Shown: in pieces, positions 10,442 through 19,766 of the stretch
Layout: every line of letters starts with the position of its first letter
Numbering within the stretch: the first letter of the stretch is position 1
Assembly: GCF_001307275.1 (NCBI RefSeq)
Contig: NZ_CP012831.1
Location: forward strand, 4,270,501 to 4,334,500
From: Pseudomonas fluorescens
GTDB taxonomy: Bacteria; Pseudomonadota; Gammaproteobacteria; Pseudomonadales; Pseudomonadaceae
DNA length: 64,000 bases
Direction: 5' to 3'
Program-made: the position numbers and the translations under genes
Notes under the pieces: generated by a model
What the model was told of the DNA's origin: nothing
The model's input: only the letters and a program-made list of their open reading frames with translations
Databases searched by the model: none

Positions 10442-11344
10442 ATGACTTTGCAGTACCCCACCATCGCCGATTGCGTCGGCAACACCCCGCTGGTCCGCTT
10501 GCAGCGCTTGCCCGGCGAGACCACTAATACGCTTTTGCTCAAGCTCGAAGGGAATAACCCGGCGGGTTCGGTCAAGGATCGGCCGGCGCTGTCGATGATC
10601 ACCCGTGGCGAGTTGCGCGGGCAGATCCAGCCTGGCGATACGCTGATCGAGGCGACTTCCGGCAACACGGGTATTGCCTTGGCGATGGCGGCGGCGATCA
10701 AGGGCTACAAGATGATCCTGATCATGCCCGACAACTCCAGTGCCGAGCGCAAGGCGGCGATGACCGCCTATGGCGCCGAGTTGATCCTGGTGACCCAGGA
10801 ACAGGGCATGGAAGGTGCCCGGGACCTGGCCGAGCGCATGCAGGCCGAGGGGCGTGGCAAGGTGTTGGATCAGTTCGCCAACGGCGACAATCCCGAGGCC
10901 CACTACACCACCACCGGCCCTGAGATCTGGCGCCAGACCGACGGCACCATCACCCATTTCGTCAGCTCGATGGGCACCACCGGTACCATCATGGGCACCT
11001 CGCGCTATCTGAAAGAACAGAACCCGAACGTGCAGATCATCGGCCTGCAACCGATGGAAGGCTCGGCCATTCCCGGCATCCGCCGCTGGCCCGAAGAGTA
11101 TCTGCCGAAGATCTACCAGGCCGACCGCGTGGACCGCATCATCGACATGGCCCAGAGCGAAGCCGAGGACGTGACCCGTCGCCTGGCGCGTGAGGAGGGC
11201 ATCTTCTGCGGCGTGTCTTCGGGCGGTGCCGTGGCGGGGATGCTGCGCCTGTCCAAGGAAGTGGAAAATGCGGTGATCGTGGCGATCATCTGTGACCGTG
11301 GCGACCGTTACCTGTCGACCGGCATTTTCGACGCGCCCAACTGA
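10442..11344 (+). CDS. cysM: Cysteine synthase B (O-acetylserine sulfhydrylase)
   Basis: The 300-residue PLP enzyme makes L-cysteine from O-acetylserine and sulfide or thiosulfate. The PLP lysine is K45 in NNPAGSVKDRP; the phosphate/substrate loop SGNTG is at 73-77 and a glycine-rich SSMGTTGT follows at about 176. The CysM-specific stretch IRRWPEEYLPKIY distinguishes it from CysK. The ATG at 10442 gives the standard N-terminus. Its stop overlaps the rlmD start by one base (TGATG), indicating an operon. Confidence 0.93.
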   Translation: MTLQYPTIADCVGNTPLVRLQRLPGETTNTLLLKLEGNNPAGSVKDRPALSMITRGELRGQIQPGDTLIEATSGNTGIALAMAAAIKGYKMILIMPDNSSAERKAAMTAYGAELILVTQEQGMEGARDLAERMQAEGRGKVLDQFANGDNPEAHYTTTGPEIWRQTDGTITHFVSSMGTTGTIMGTSRYLKEQNPNVQIIGLQPMEGSAIPGIRRWPEEYLPKIYQADRVDRIIDMAQSEAEDVTRRLAREEGIFCGVSSGGAVAGMLRLSKEVENAVIVAIICDRGDRYLSTGIFDAPN

Positions 11345-12714
11345 TGGCCAAGCAAGAAAGAGGCTTGCGCTTCCAGCCCAGCGGCGGAAGCCGAGCCCCG
11401 CAAGTGCCCACCGGTAAGAAGCAGCGCCTGACCATCGAGCGCCTGGCCAACGATGGCCGGGGCATTGCCTTTGTCGACGGGCGGACCTGGTTCGTCATCG
11501 GCGCCCTGGCCGGCGAAGAGGTCGAGGCGCGGGTGCTCGGTGCCCACGGCAAAGTGGTCGAAGCACGTACCGAGCGGGTGTTCCTGTCCAGTGAGCTGCG
11601 TCGCGCAACGCCGTGCATCCATGCCGGTCGTTGCGGCGGTTGCAGCGTCCAACATTTGCCCCATGACGAACAGCTCGCCCTGAAACAGCGCATGCTCGCC
11701 GAGCAGCTGTCGCGGGTGGCCGGGGTCGAGCCGGAGGAATGGGCCGCGCCATTGAGCGGGCCGGAGTTCGGTTATCGACGTCGCGCCCGCGTGGCGGTGC
11801 GCTGGGATCAGAAGGCGAAAAAACTCGAAGTGGGTTTTCGCGCCGTCGGCAGCCAGGACATCGTCGCCATTGGTGATTGCCCGGTGCTGGTACAGCCCTT
11901 GCAGCCGATCATGAGTCGCCTGCCGGAGATGCTTCGACGCCTGAGCAAACCCCAGGCGCTGGGGCATGTGGAGTTGTTCGCCGGTTCGTCCCTCGCGGTA
12001 TTGCTGCGCCACATGGCGCCGCTGTCGGAGGCCGACCTGACCATCCTCAAGGATTTCTGCGCGTTTCATGCAGCCCAGTTATGGTTGCACGGTGAAGGTG
12101 AACCACAACCGGTCGAGCCCGGGCAGGCCCTGGGCTTTCGCCTGGATGCCTGGGACCTTGAGCTGGCGTACCGGCCCGGGGATTTCATCCAGGTGAACGC
12201 CGGGGTCAACGAGGCGATGATCGCCCAGGCCCTGCAATGGCTGGCGCCGCGTTCCGAGGAACGAGTGCTGGACCTGTTCTGCGGCCTGGGCAATTTTGCC
12301 TTGCCGCTGGCCAAAAGCGTGCGCCAGGTGGTGGCCGTGGAAGGCGTGCAAACCATGGTGGACCGTGCGGCGGCCAATGCCGTCAGCAACAATTTGAATA
12401 ACACTGCCTTTTTTCAGGCCGATTTATCCCAGCCTCTGGCGGGTGCCGAATGGATCGGCGAAGGCTTTTCTGCGGTACTCTTGGACCCACCCCGTGACGG
12501 TGCTTTCGAGGTGGTGCGCAAGCTGTCGTCCCTGGGGGCCAAACGGTTGGTTTATGTTTCGTGCAACCCGGCAACTTTGGCCCGGGATACGGTCGAACTG
12601 ATCAAGCAGGGCTACCGGTTAAAACGTGCCGGGATTCTCGATATGTTTCCTCAAACGGCGCATGTCGAGGCCATGGCGTTATTTGAAGCGAGCCAGGATG
12701 GCTTGTCCGACTGA
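11344..12714 (+). CDS. rlmD: 23S rRNA (uracil-1939-C5)-methyltransferase RlmD
   Basis: The 456-residue enzyme methylates U1939 of 23S rRNA with S-adenosylmethionine. A TRAM-like RNA-binding segment is at about 25-80. The iron-sulfur cysteines are visible as C91, C97 and C100 (CIHAGRCGGC) plus a later one in IGDCPVL. The SAM-binding motif VLDLFCGLGNFALPLA and the catalytic cysteine near 407 in VSCNPATLARD are intact. It is coupled to cysM by TGATG and followed by relA about 100 bases later. Confidence 0.94.
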   Translation: MAKQERGLRFQPSGGSRAPQVPTGKKQRLTIERLANDGRGIAFVDGRTWFVIGALAGEEVEARVLGAHGKVVEARTERVFLSSELRRATPCIHAGRCGGCSVQHLPHDEQLALKQRMLAEQLSRVAGVEPEEWAAPLSGPEFGYRRRARVAVRWDQKAKKLEVGFRAVGSQDIVAIGDCPVLVQPLQPIMSRLPEMLRRLSKPQALGHVELFAGSSLAVLLRHMAPLSEADLTILKDFCAFHAAQLWLHGEGEPQPVEPGQALGFRLDAWDLELAYRPGDFIQVNAGVNEAMIAQALQWLAPRSEERVLDLFCGLGNFALPLAKSVRQVVAVEGVQTMVDRAAANAVSNNLNNTAFFQADLSQPLAGAEWIGEGFSAVLLDPPRDGAFEVVRKLSSLGAKRLVYVSCNPATLARDTVELIKQGYRLKRAGILDMFPQTAHVEAMALFEASQDGLSD

Positions 12715-12815
12715 CCCGTTCGTGCCAACCCGCCACAGCCCTGGGCGGAAACACGGGCAGCGAAGGTCAGCGAAGTTGACGCATTGAATCTGCGTCGTAG
12801 GGAAGGTAAGTAAAG

Positions 12816-15062
12816 ATGGTACAGGTGAGAGCACACCAGCCGATCAACACCGACGGCAGTATCAATCTCGAGGCTTGGCTCGATCATGCGGTCAGCGTCG
12901 ACATGGCACTGGATCGCGAAGCCTTGAAGGCTGCCTGCGAGTTCGCTCGCGAGGCGGAGCAGCAACACAACGCGGCGAAGAACCTGTGGTCCGAAGGCAC
13001 CTCGAGTTTCCAGACGGGCCTGGAGATCGCCGAAATTCTCGCTGACCTCAAGCTCGACCAGGACTCCCTGGTGGCGGCGGTGCTGTACCGCGGCGTGCGC
13101 GAAGGGCAGATCCAGCTACCGGTGGTCAGCCAGCGCTTCGGCACCGTGGTGGCCAAGCTGATCGACGGTGTGCTGCGCATGGCCGCTATCAGTGCCAGCC
13201 TCAGCCCGCGCCAATCCATGGTGCTGGGTACCCAGGGCCAGGTGGAAAACCTGCGCAAGATGCTGGTGGCGATGGTCGACGACGTGCGCGTCGCGCTGAT
13301 CAAGCTGGCCGAGCGCACCTGCGCGATCCGTGCCGTGAAGTCCGCCGATGACGAAAAGCGCAATCGCGTCGCCCGGGAGGTGTTCGACATTTATGCACCC
13401 CTGGCCCACCGTCTCGGTATCGGTCACATCAAGTGGGAGCTGGAGGACCTGTCCTTCCGCTACCTGGAGCCCGACCAATACAAGCAGATCGCCAAGCTGT
13501 TGCATGAGCGGCGCCTGGATCGCGAGCGCTTCATCACCGATGTGATGACCCAGTTGCGCGAAGAGTTGCAGGCCACCGGCGTGGAAGCCGACATCAGTGG
13601 CCGGGCCAAGCACATCTACTCGATCTGGCGAAAAATGCAGCGCAAGGGCCTGGAGTTCAGCCAGATCTATGACGTTCGCGCCGTTCGTGTGCTGGTCCCG
13701 GAAATGCGCGACTGCTACACCGCGCTGGGGATCGTCCACACCTTGTGGCGGCACATTCCGAAGGAGTTCGACGACTACATCGCCAACCCCAAGGAAAACG
13801 GCTATCGCTCGTTGCACACCGCGGTGATCGGCCCCGAGGGCAAGGTGCTGGAAGTGCAGATCCGCACCCACGCCATGCACGAGGAGGCCGAGCTGGGGGT
13901 CTGTGCCCACTGGAAATACAAGGGCACCGACGTCAAGTCCGGGTCCAACCACTACGAAGAAAAAATCTCCTGGCTGCGTCAGGTGCTCGAGTGGCATGAG
14001 GAGCTGGGTGACATCGGCGGCCTGGCCGAACAGCTGCGCGTCGACATCGAACCGGACCGGGTCTATATCTTCACCCCCGACGGCCACGCGATCGATCTGC
14101 CCAAGGGCGCGACACCGCTGGACTTCGCCTACCGGGTCCACACCGAGATCGGCCACAACTGCCGTGGCGCCAAGATCAACGGGCGGATCGTGCCGCTCAA
14201 CTACAGCCTGCAGACCGGTGAGCAGGTCGAGATCATCACCAGCAAGCACGGTACGCCGAGCCGCGACTGGCTGAATCCGAACCTGGGCTACATCACCACA
14301 TCCCGGGCGCGGGCGAAAATCGTCCACTGGTTCAAGTTGCAGGCCCGCGACCAGAACGTCGCCGCCGGCAAGACCCTGCTCGAGCGTGAACTCGGGCGCC
14401 TGGGGCTGCCGCAGGTGGACTTCGACAAACTGGCTGAAAAAGCCAACATGAAAACCGCCGAGGACATGTTCGCCGCCCTCGGTGCCGGCGATCTGCGCCT
14501 GGCGCAGTTGGTCAACCTGGCCCAGCAGTTGGTGGAGCCGGAGCGTGGCAACGAGCAACTGGAGCTGATCCCGCGCAAGGCCACCGGCTACAAGCCGGGC
14601 AAGCGCGGCGATATCCAGATCCAGGGTGTGGGCAACCTGATGACCCAGATGGCCGGCTGTTGCCAGCCATTGCCGGGGGATGCGATCGTCGGCTACATCA
14701 CCCAGGGCCGTGGTGTGAGCATTCACCGCCAGGACTGTGCCTCGGTGCTGCAACTGGCCGGTCGCGAGCCGGAGCGGATCATCCAGGTCAGTTGGGGCCC
14801 GGTGCCGGTGCTCACCTACCCGGTGGACATCGTCATCCGCGCCTACGACCGATCCGGTCTGCTGCGTGACGTGTCCCAGGTGTTGCTGAACGAGCGCATC
14901 AACGTGCTGGCGGTCAACACCCGTTCGAACAAAGAAGACAACACCGCGCTGATGTCCCTGACCATCGAGATTCCGGGGCTGGATGCACTGGGGCGGTTGC
15001 TGGGGCGGATCTCCCAGTTGCCGAACATCATCGAGACCCGGCGTAACAGGACGCCAGGTTAA
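12816..15062 (+). CDS. relA: GTP pyrophosphokinase RelA
   Basis: The 748-residue ribosome-associated enzyme makes (p)ppGpp from GTP and ATP on amino-acid starvation. Regions in order: a degenerate hydrolase-like domain (to about 250), the synthetase domain with RAKHIYSIWRKMQRK and DIRAVRVLV-type segments around 265-300 and NGYRSLHTAV near 330, a TGS domain (VYIFTPDGHAIDLPKGATPLDFAY, about 412-470), a zinc-finger-like segment with the adjacent cysteines in MAGCCQPLPG near 615, and a C-terminal ACT domain. The size and order are those of gammaproteobacterial RelA, which only synthesises. Confidence 0.96.
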   Translation: MVQVRAHQPINTDGSINLEAWLDHAVSVDMALDREALKAACEFAREAEQQHNAAKNLWSEGTSSFQTGLEIAEILADLKLDQDSLVAAVLYRGVREGQIQLPVVSQRFGTVVAKLIDGVLRMAAISASLSPRQSMVLGTQGQVENLRKMLVAMVDDVRVALIKLAERTCAIRAVKSADDEKRNRVAREVFDIYAPLAHRLGIGHIKWELEDLSFRYLEPDQYKQIAKLLHERRLDRERFITDVMTQLREELQATGVEADISGRAKHIYSIWRKMQRKGLEFSQIYDVRAVRVLVPEMRDCYTALGIVHTLWRHIPKEFDDYIANPKENGYRSLHTAVIGPEGKVLEVQIRTHAMHEEAELGVCAHWKYKGTDVKSGSNHYEEKISWLRQVLEWHEELGDIGGLAEQLRVDIEPDRVYIFTPDGHAIDLPKGATPLDFAYRVHTEIGHNCRGAKINGRIVPLNYSLQTGEQVEIITSKHGTPSRDWLNPNLGYITTSRARAKIVHWFKLQARDQNVAAGKTLLERELGRLGLPQVDFDKLAEKANMKTAEDMFAALGAGDLRLAQLVNLAQQLVEPERGNEQLELIPRKATGYKPGKRGDIQIQGVGNLMTQMAGCCQPLPGDAIVGYITQGRGVSIHRQDCASVLQLAGREPERIIQVSWGPVPVLTYPVDIVIRAYDRSGLLRDVSQVLLNERINVLAVNTRSNKEDNTALMSLTIEIPGLDALGRLLGRISQLPNIIETRRNRTPG

Positions 15063-15076
15063 GCGCAGTCCAAAAA

Positions 15077-15182
15077 TGTGGGAGCGAGCTTGTGGGAGGA
15101 AAGCTTGCTCGCGATAACGGTGTTTCAGTCAGCATTCATGTTGTTGGCCAGACCGCCATCGCGAGCAAGCTTTGCTCCCACT
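15077..15182. repeat. REPIN with disrupted left arm
   Basis: The left arm reads TGTGGGAGCGAGC, then TTGTGGGAGG, then AAAGCTTGCTCGCGAT, suggesting a small internal duplication. The right arm is ATCGCGAGCAAGC followed by TTTGCTCCCA. It separates relA and mazG. Confidence 0.82.
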
Positions 15183-15222
15183 GGCCCGCCCCCACAAGAT
15201 TTTTGTGTGATGGGATGGATTG

Positions 15223-16056
15223 ATGTACAGCCTCGAAGACCTGCTCCACCTCATGAACCGCCTGCGGGACCCGCAGTACGGCTGCCCGTGGGACATCAAG
15301 CAAACCTACGCCACCATCGTGCCTCATACCCTTGAAGAAGCCTACGAGGTGGCCGATGCGATCGAACGCGGCGATTTCGATCACCTGCAGGGCGAGTTGG
15401 GCGACCTGTTGTTCCAGGTGGTGTATTACAGCCAGTTGGCCCGGGAAGAAAATCGCTTCGAATTCGCCGGCGTGGTCGACAGCATCACCCGCAAGCTGAT
15501 CCGCCGCCATCCCCATGTGTTTCCTACCGGTGACCTGTATGCGCCCTTGGATATCCCGCGCTTGAGCGAAGAGCAGGTCAAGCAGCGCTGGGAAGAAATC
15601 AAGGCTGAGGAGCGGGCCGAGAAAGCCTCGGCGCCCGAGCAATTGTCGCTGCTCGACGATGTGCCGGGGGCGCTGCCGGCGTTGTCCCGTTCGGCGAAGC
15701 TGCAAAAGCGTGCGGGCCAGGTCGGTTTCGACTGGCCAGGTCCTTTGCCGGTGCTCGACAAAGTCCGCGAGGAACTGGACGAAGTGCTCGAAGCCATGGC
15801 CGACAACGATCCGGTGGCTATCAGCGACGAGATCGGCGATCTGTTGTTCAGCGTGGTGAACCTGGCTCGCCACCTCAAGGTCGACCCGGAAACCGCGCTG
15901 CGCGATGCCAACGGGAAGTTCGAGCGGCGGTTCCGATTTATCGAACAGGCATTGCGCGACACCCACCGTCCCATGGAAGATTGCACCCTCGAAGAGTTGG
16001 ACGCCTTGTGGGGCGAAGCCAAACGTCAGGAAAAGAATTTGCCCAGCTGTGGCTGA
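15223..16056 (+). CDS. mazG: Nucleoside triphosphate pyrophosphohydrolase MazG
   Basis: The 277-residue protein has two MazG modules. The first carries CPWDIKQTYATIVPHTLEEAYEVADAI with GELGDLLFQV (about 20-65); the second carries EELDEVLEAM and DEIGDLLFSV (about 185-215). The paired E-x-x-E/D and E-x-x-D metal sites are intact in both. MazG hydrolyses NTPs to NMPs and pyrophosphate, and in E. coli it is linked to (p)ppGpp turnover, which fits its place after relA. I chose the ATG at 15223; a TTG three bases earlier is unlikely. Confidence 0.94.
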   Translation: MYSLEDLLHLMNRLRDPQYGCPWDIKQTYATIVPHTLEEAYEVADAIERGDFDHLQGELGDLLFQVVYYSQLAREENRFEFAGVVDSITRKLIRRHPHVFPTGDLYAPLDIPRLSEEQVKQRWEEIKAEERAEKASAPEQLSLLDDVPGALPALSRSAKLQKRAGQVGFDWPGPLPVLDKVREELDEVLEAMADNDPVAISDEIGDLLFSVVNLARHLKVDPETALRDANGKFERRFRFIEQALRDTHRPMEDCTLEELDALWGEAKRQEKNLPSCG

Positions 16057-16082
16057 GGCCGTTGCCTAAGTGAGTAAGCACC

Positions 16083-16622
16083 ATGAGCCTTTCCCTTCGC
16101 GACCAGTTGCTCAAAGCAGGGCTGGTCAACCAAAAGCAGGCCAAGCAGGTCGGCAAAGAGAAACAGAAACAGCAGCGCCTGGCCCACAAAGGCCAGATCG
16201 AACTGGATGATTCCCAGCAGCGTGCCGCCCAGGAAGCCATGGCCGAAAAGGTCAAGCGCGACCAGGAACTCAACCGGCAGCAGCAGGAAAAGGTCGAGCA
16301 GAAGGCCCGGGCCGCGCAGATCAAGCAATTGATCGAAGTCTCGCGCCTGCCGAAGCTGACCACTGAGGATTACTACAACTTCGTCGACGACAAGAAGGTC
16401 AAGCGCATCTCGGTCAATACGCTGATGCGCAACAAGTTGAGCAGTGGCTCCCTGGCGATCGTCCACCACGCCGGCGGCTACGAAGTGATCCCGCGCGAGG
16501 CCGCCCTGAAGATCCAGGAACGCGACCCCAAGCGCATCGTCCAGCTCAACACCCAGACCGAAGAAGTGGATGCCGATGATCCGTACGCGGCGTATCAGAT
16601 TCCTGATGATTTGATGTGGTAA
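16083..16622 (+). CDS. DUF2058 (YaiL-like) protein
   Basis: The 179-residue protein starts MSLSLRDQLLKAGLVNQKQA, a hallmark of DUF2058. A long, highly charged, glutamine- and lysine-rich helix (about 20-85, likely coiled coil) is followed by a globular part with LPKLTTEDYYNFVDDKKVKRI. Family members are annotated as nucleoprotein/polynucleotide-associated, but no activity is established. It lies 26 bases after mazG and is probably cotranscribed with it. Confidence 0.85.
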   Translation: MSLSLRDQLLKAGLVNQKQAKQVGKEKQKQQRLAHKGQIELDDSQQRAAQEAMAEKVKRDQELNRQQQEKVEQKARAAQIKQLIEVSRLPKLTTEDYYNFVDDKKVKRISVNTLMRNKLSSGSLAIVHHAGGYEVIPREAALKIQERDPKRIVQLNTQTEEVDADDPYAAYQIPDDLMW

Positions 16623-16660
16623 GCCGGACGCAATGTCATTGAGTTGAAGCACAGAAACTG

Positions 16661-16748
16661 TGGGAGCGAGCTTGCTCGCGATGGTGTCATATCAGTCAAT
16701 CTCTCTGTCACTGATATACCGCCATCGCGAGCAAGCTCGCTCCCACAG
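16661..16748. repeat. REPIN, GTGGGAGCGAGC class, ~90 bp
   Basis: Inverted arms (GTGGGAGCGAGCTTGCTCGC and its inverse) flank a spacer with ATCAGTCAATCTCTCTGTCA. It lies between the convergent DUF2058 gene and a small minus-strand gene. Confidence 0.88.
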
Positions 16749-16760
16749 GTTTTTTATCGT

Positions 16761-16955
16761 TCAGGATTCTGCCATTTCACGCGAGCGCAGCCGTTCCTCA
16801 CGCTCCAGCTCAGCCTTGTAGCTATGGGCGTCCGTTTCGGAGTGGAACATGCCCACCAGCAGATCCTGTTGATGCACATCCCAGATCCGGATACCGGCGG
16901 CAATGCCTTCGTGGGACATGTGGGCGTCGTCGCGTTCAGTTACTTTCACAGTCAT
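16761..16955 (-). CDS. Small hypothetical protein, 64 residues
   Basis: The predicted product begins MTVKVTERDDAHMSHEG and ends in a charged helix (SYKAELEREERLRSRE). It is soluble, with no signal peptide or cysteine. ATG 16955 is preceded by GGAG at good spacing; an extension to 16988 lacks this. The sequence looks like a short cytoplasmic protein conserved in pseudomonads, but I recognise no family and no function. The 380 bases upstream (to 17335) hold only a REPIN and the terminator of the DUF3108 gene. Confidence 0.6.
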   Translation of the reverse strand: MTVKVTERDDAHMSHEGIAAGIRIWDVHQQDLLVGMFHSETDAHSYKAELEREERLRSREMAES

Positions 16956-17171
16956 CTTGCAAGCTCCAATCTCTGTTATCTGCAGCAAGGCGTGTGCAGG
17001 ACTTTGTTATAGATTTGGATAGCGTGCTAAGTAAATGCCCCGGTTCGTTAAGAAGTTTTCATGGAAATCGCAATAATCCTGCAGGCCAGGTGGTGCGCGG
17101 CATTCGGTCGCAGGTGTTGTTCATGAAGAAGATTTCATGTTGCAGTGGTAATCCTCCATGAGCACAAACCC

Positions 17172-17261
17172 TGTGGGAGCGAGCTTGCTCGCGATGGCGG
17201 TTTATCCGCGATAAAAATGCTGACTGACACACCGCTATCGCGAGCAAGCTCGCTCCCACAG
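17172..17261. repeat. REPIN, GTGGGAGCGAGC class, ~90 bp
   Basis: Inverted REP arms flank a spacer with AAATGCTGACTGACACACCG. It lies upstream of the 64-residue gene and downstream of the DUF3108 terminator. Confidence 0.88.
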
Positions 17262-17290
17262 AGGGTATGTGGTGGGCTTGAAATCCGGGC

Positions 17291-17320
17291 ATTAAAAAGC
17301 CCCGCATTTGCGGGGCTTCT
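17291..17320 (-). terminator. Terminator of the purM-purN-DUF3108 operon
   Basis: A 9-bp stem (AGCCCCGCA / TGCGGGGCT, 17298-17317) is followed on the minus strand by TTTTTAAT, 15 to 20 bases after the DUF3108 stop codon. Confidence 0.85.
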
Positions 17321-17335
17321 CGGTGTTCACTTCGA

Positions 17336-18049
17336 TCAGCTGCCTTTCACAGCCTTGCCATTGACCGTGCCGTCCTGGAGCATGATGTTGTACTCCTTGC
17401 CGTCGGTCTCGACCTGTTGCAGGCGCACCAGCAGGTAGTCCCAGTCCTTGGCGAACCAGAGCACGGTGATGCGCTTGCTTTGTGTCGGATCGCGCACGCG
17501 CTCGACCTTGATCGCATCGATCTGTCCGGCCTTGGTGTCGACCTTCTCCGAACCCAGCACACGGAAGTCATAGGTATCGACTTCGCCATCATCCACGACC
17601 TGATAGCTCATGCTTTTCTTGCCAGCCGCCACGTCATGCTGCAGGGCCAACTGGTAAGTGGATTTATCGACCATGCCACGGTTGAGCGGCAGCTTGACCG
17701 CGTCACCGCGATCGGTGCCGGTGACCATCTTGGTGTTCCAGTCGAAGTCCAGGTCGGCCTTCTTGGCCTTGCCCAGGCCACCACGTTCGAAGTGGTAGGA
17801 CTGTGGCAGCAGGGTGTCCTTGTCCAGGGTCAGGGTGCTTTCTTCGGTCAGGCTGGCGATCATCATCGAAGCCTTGAAGCTCAGCTTCCAGGTGCCGTTG
17901 GCCTCCTTGGTCAGGTTGCGCTCGGCGGTGCCGCTCATGGGCAACTGTTTCCAGTCGGCGGTGTAGCTGGCGGAGAACGGTTGAAGTTCTGCGGCCTGTG
18001 CCAGGGGCAAGGCAAGCAGAGCGCAAGCGAAGAGCAGGGCGCGACGCAT
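17336..18049 (-). CDS. DUF3108 periplasmic protein
   Basis: The 237-residue protein starts with a signal peptide (MRRALLFACALLALPLAQA, cleavage after about residue 19). The body has the DUF3108 pattern of alternating beta strands: FSASYTADWKQLPMSGTAER, then SYHFERGGLGKAKKADLDFDW, and later ITVLWFAKDWDYLLVRLQQ. No catalytic residues are visible and the function is unknown. ATG 18049 has a clear ribosome-binding site (TAGGAG). It follows purN by 8 bases, an arrangement also seen in other Pseudomonas. Confidence 0.85.
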   Translation of the reverse strand: MRRALLFACALLALPLAQAAELQPFSASYTADWKQLPMSGTAERNLTKEANGTWKLSFKASMMIASLTEESTLTLDKDTLLPQSYHFERGGLGKAKKADLDFDWNTKMVTGTDRGDAVKLPLNRGMVDKSTYQLALQHDVAAGKKSMSYQVVDDGEVDTYDFRVLGSEKVDTKAGQIDAIKVERVRDPTQSKRITVLWFAKDWDYLLVRLQQVETDGKEYNIMLQDGTVNGKAVKGS

Positions 18050-18057
18050 AAAATCTC

Positions 18058-18708
18058 CTAGTATCGAATCAAATGGCCGCTGGCGGCGAGCAACTGGCCG
18101 TCCAGTGAGGCACCGCGATCGTCGAGGGTCAGCCTTCCTTCGGCAAACCAACGTACGGCCATCGGGTAGATCTGGTGCTCGCGGGCGTGAACCCGCTGCG
18201 CCAGACTTTGCGGCGTGTCGTGCAACTCTACCGGTATTACTGCCTGTACGACCAGTGGTCCGCCATCGAGTTCCTCGGTGACAAAGTGCACGGAGCAGCC
18301 GTGCTCCGTGTCTCCGGCCTCCAGCGCGCGCTGGTGAGTGTGTAACCCTTTGTATTTGGGCAGCAGCGAGGGATGGATATTGAACAGACGGCCCTGGTAG
18401 TGACGCACGAAGCCAGCGCTGAGGATGCGCATGAAGCCAGCGAGCACGACCAGTTGCGGATTGAAGGTGTCGATCTGTTCGATCAGCGCGGCGTCGAAGG
18501 CTTCGCGGCCCTCGAACGCCTTGTGATCCAGGACCCGGGTGTCGATGCCCGCGTCCCTGGCGCGTTGCAGGCCGTAGGCATCGGCGCGGTTGGAAATCAC
18601 CGCACGGATACGGACCGGGCTGTCGCCGGTCCGTGTGCTGTCGATCAAGGCCTGCAAGTTACTGCCGGTGCCGGACAGCAGCACCACCACGTCACAGGTT
18701 GCGGACAT
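18058..18708 (-). CDS. purN: Phosphoribosylglycinamide formyltransferase
   Basis: The 216-residue enzyme transfers a formyl group from 10-formyl-tetrahydrofolate to GAR, the third step of purine synthesis. The phosphate-binding loop LLSGTGSNLQAL is at about 9-20. The catalytic residues lie in FNIHPSLLPKYKG (Asn, His near 107-109) and HFVTEELDGGP (Asp near 145). Its ATG overlaps the purM stop by one base (TGATG), so translation is coupled. Confidence 0.95.
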   Translation of the reverse strand: MSATCDVVVLLSGTGSNLQALIDSTRTGDSPVRIRAVISNRADAYGLQRARDAGIDTRVLDHKAFEGREAFDAALIEQIDTFNPQLVVLAGFMRILSAGFVRHYQGRLFNIHPSLLPKYKGLHTHQRALEAGDTEHGCSVHFVTEELDGGPLVVQAVIPVELHDTPQSLAQRVHAREHQIYPMAVRWFAEGRLTLDDRGASLDGQLLAASGHLIRY

Positions 18709-19766
18709 CAGTGTGCCTTAAGGTTTTTCAGCTCGACCTGTGCGGCGCCTTCGGCCGCGGTGGCGATCTGGCCGATGACCCAAGGCTGTTCGCCGGCTTC
18801 ACGCAGGACGTTCAGGGCGGTCTCGACGTGCTCCTGGGCTACGCAGATGACCATGCCCACGCCGCAGTTCAGCACGCGGTGCATTTCGGTTTCATCGACA
18901 TTGCCTTTTTCTTGCAGCCAGTCGAACACCGCCGGACGGGTCCAGCTCGCCACGTCGACCACGGCCTGGGCGCCTTTTGGCAGCACACGCGGGATGTTGT
19001 CCAGCAGGCCGCCACCGGTGATGTGGGCCATGGCCTTGACGGCACCGGTGTCCTTGATCAGCTTGAGCAGCGGCTTGACGTAGATGCGGGTCGGAGCCAT
19101 CAGCAGGTCGGCCAGTGGCTTGCCGTCGAGCTGGGTGTTTTCAATGTCGGCACCCGAGACTTCGATGATCTTGCGGATCAGCGAGTAGCCGTTGGAGTGC
19201 GGGCCGGAGGAAGGCAGGGCGAGCAGGGCATCGCCAGCGGCGACTTTCGAGCCGTCGATGATTTCGGCTTTCTCCACGACGCCGACGCAGAAGCCGGCCA
19301 GGTCGTAGTCTTCGCCTTCGTACATGCCGGGCATTTCAGCGGTTTCGCCGCCGACCAGGGAGCAGCCGGACAGTTCGCAGCCGGCGCCGATGCCGGTCAC
19401 GACCTGGGCAGCGGTGTCGACGTTCAGTTTGCCGGTGGCGTAGTAGTCAAGGAAGAACAGCGGCTCGGCACCGCACACCACCAGGTCGTTCACGCACATG
19501 GCCACCAGGTCGATGCCGATGCTGTCGTGCTTGTTCAGGTTCAGGGCCAGGCGCAGCTTGGTGCCGACGCCGTCGGTGCCCGAGACCAGCACCGGTTGCT
19601 TGTAGCCGGCCGGGATCTCGCAGAGGGCGCCGAAACCGCCCAGGCCGCCCATGACTTCCGGGCGCGCAGTGCGCTTGGCGACGCTCTTGATGCGTTCGAC
19701 CAATGCTTCACCGGCGTCGATGTCTACACCGGCGTCCTTGTAGCTCAGGGAGGGTTGCTTGCTCAT
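18708..19766 (-). CDS. purM: Phosphoribosylaminoimidazole synthetase (AIR synthetase)
   Basis: The 352-residue enzyme closes the imidazole ring of AIR from FGAM using ATP, the fifth purine step. It has the family N-terminus (LSYKDAGVDIDAGEALVERIK), the SGTDGVGTKLRLA motif near residue 55, VNDLVVCGAEPLFFLDY near 97 and the glycine-rich HITGGGLLDNIPRVLP near 250. It heads the purM-purN-DUF3108 operon. Confidence 0.96.
   Translation of the reverse strand: MSKQPSLSYKDAGVDIDAGEALVERIKSVAKRTARPEVMGGLGGFGALCEIPAGYKQPVLVSGTDGVGTKLRLALNLNKHDSIGIDLVAMCVNDLVVCGAEPLFFLDYYATGKLNVDTAAQVVTGIGAGCELSGCSLVGGETAEMPGMYEGEDYDLAGFCVGVVEKAEIIDGSKVAAGDALLALPSSGPHSNGYSLIRKIIEVSGADIENTQLDGKPLADLLMAPTRIYVKPLLKLIKDTGAVKAMAHITGGGLLDNIPRVLPKGAQAVVDVASWTRPAVFDWLQEKGNVDETEMHRVLNCGVGMVICVAQEHVETALNVLREAGEQPWVIGQIATAAEGAAQVELKNLKAH

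Noticed and set aside
13116..14753. A 545-residue open frame opposite relA
   Set aside because: Antisense to relA, repetitive composition, no ribosome-binding site.
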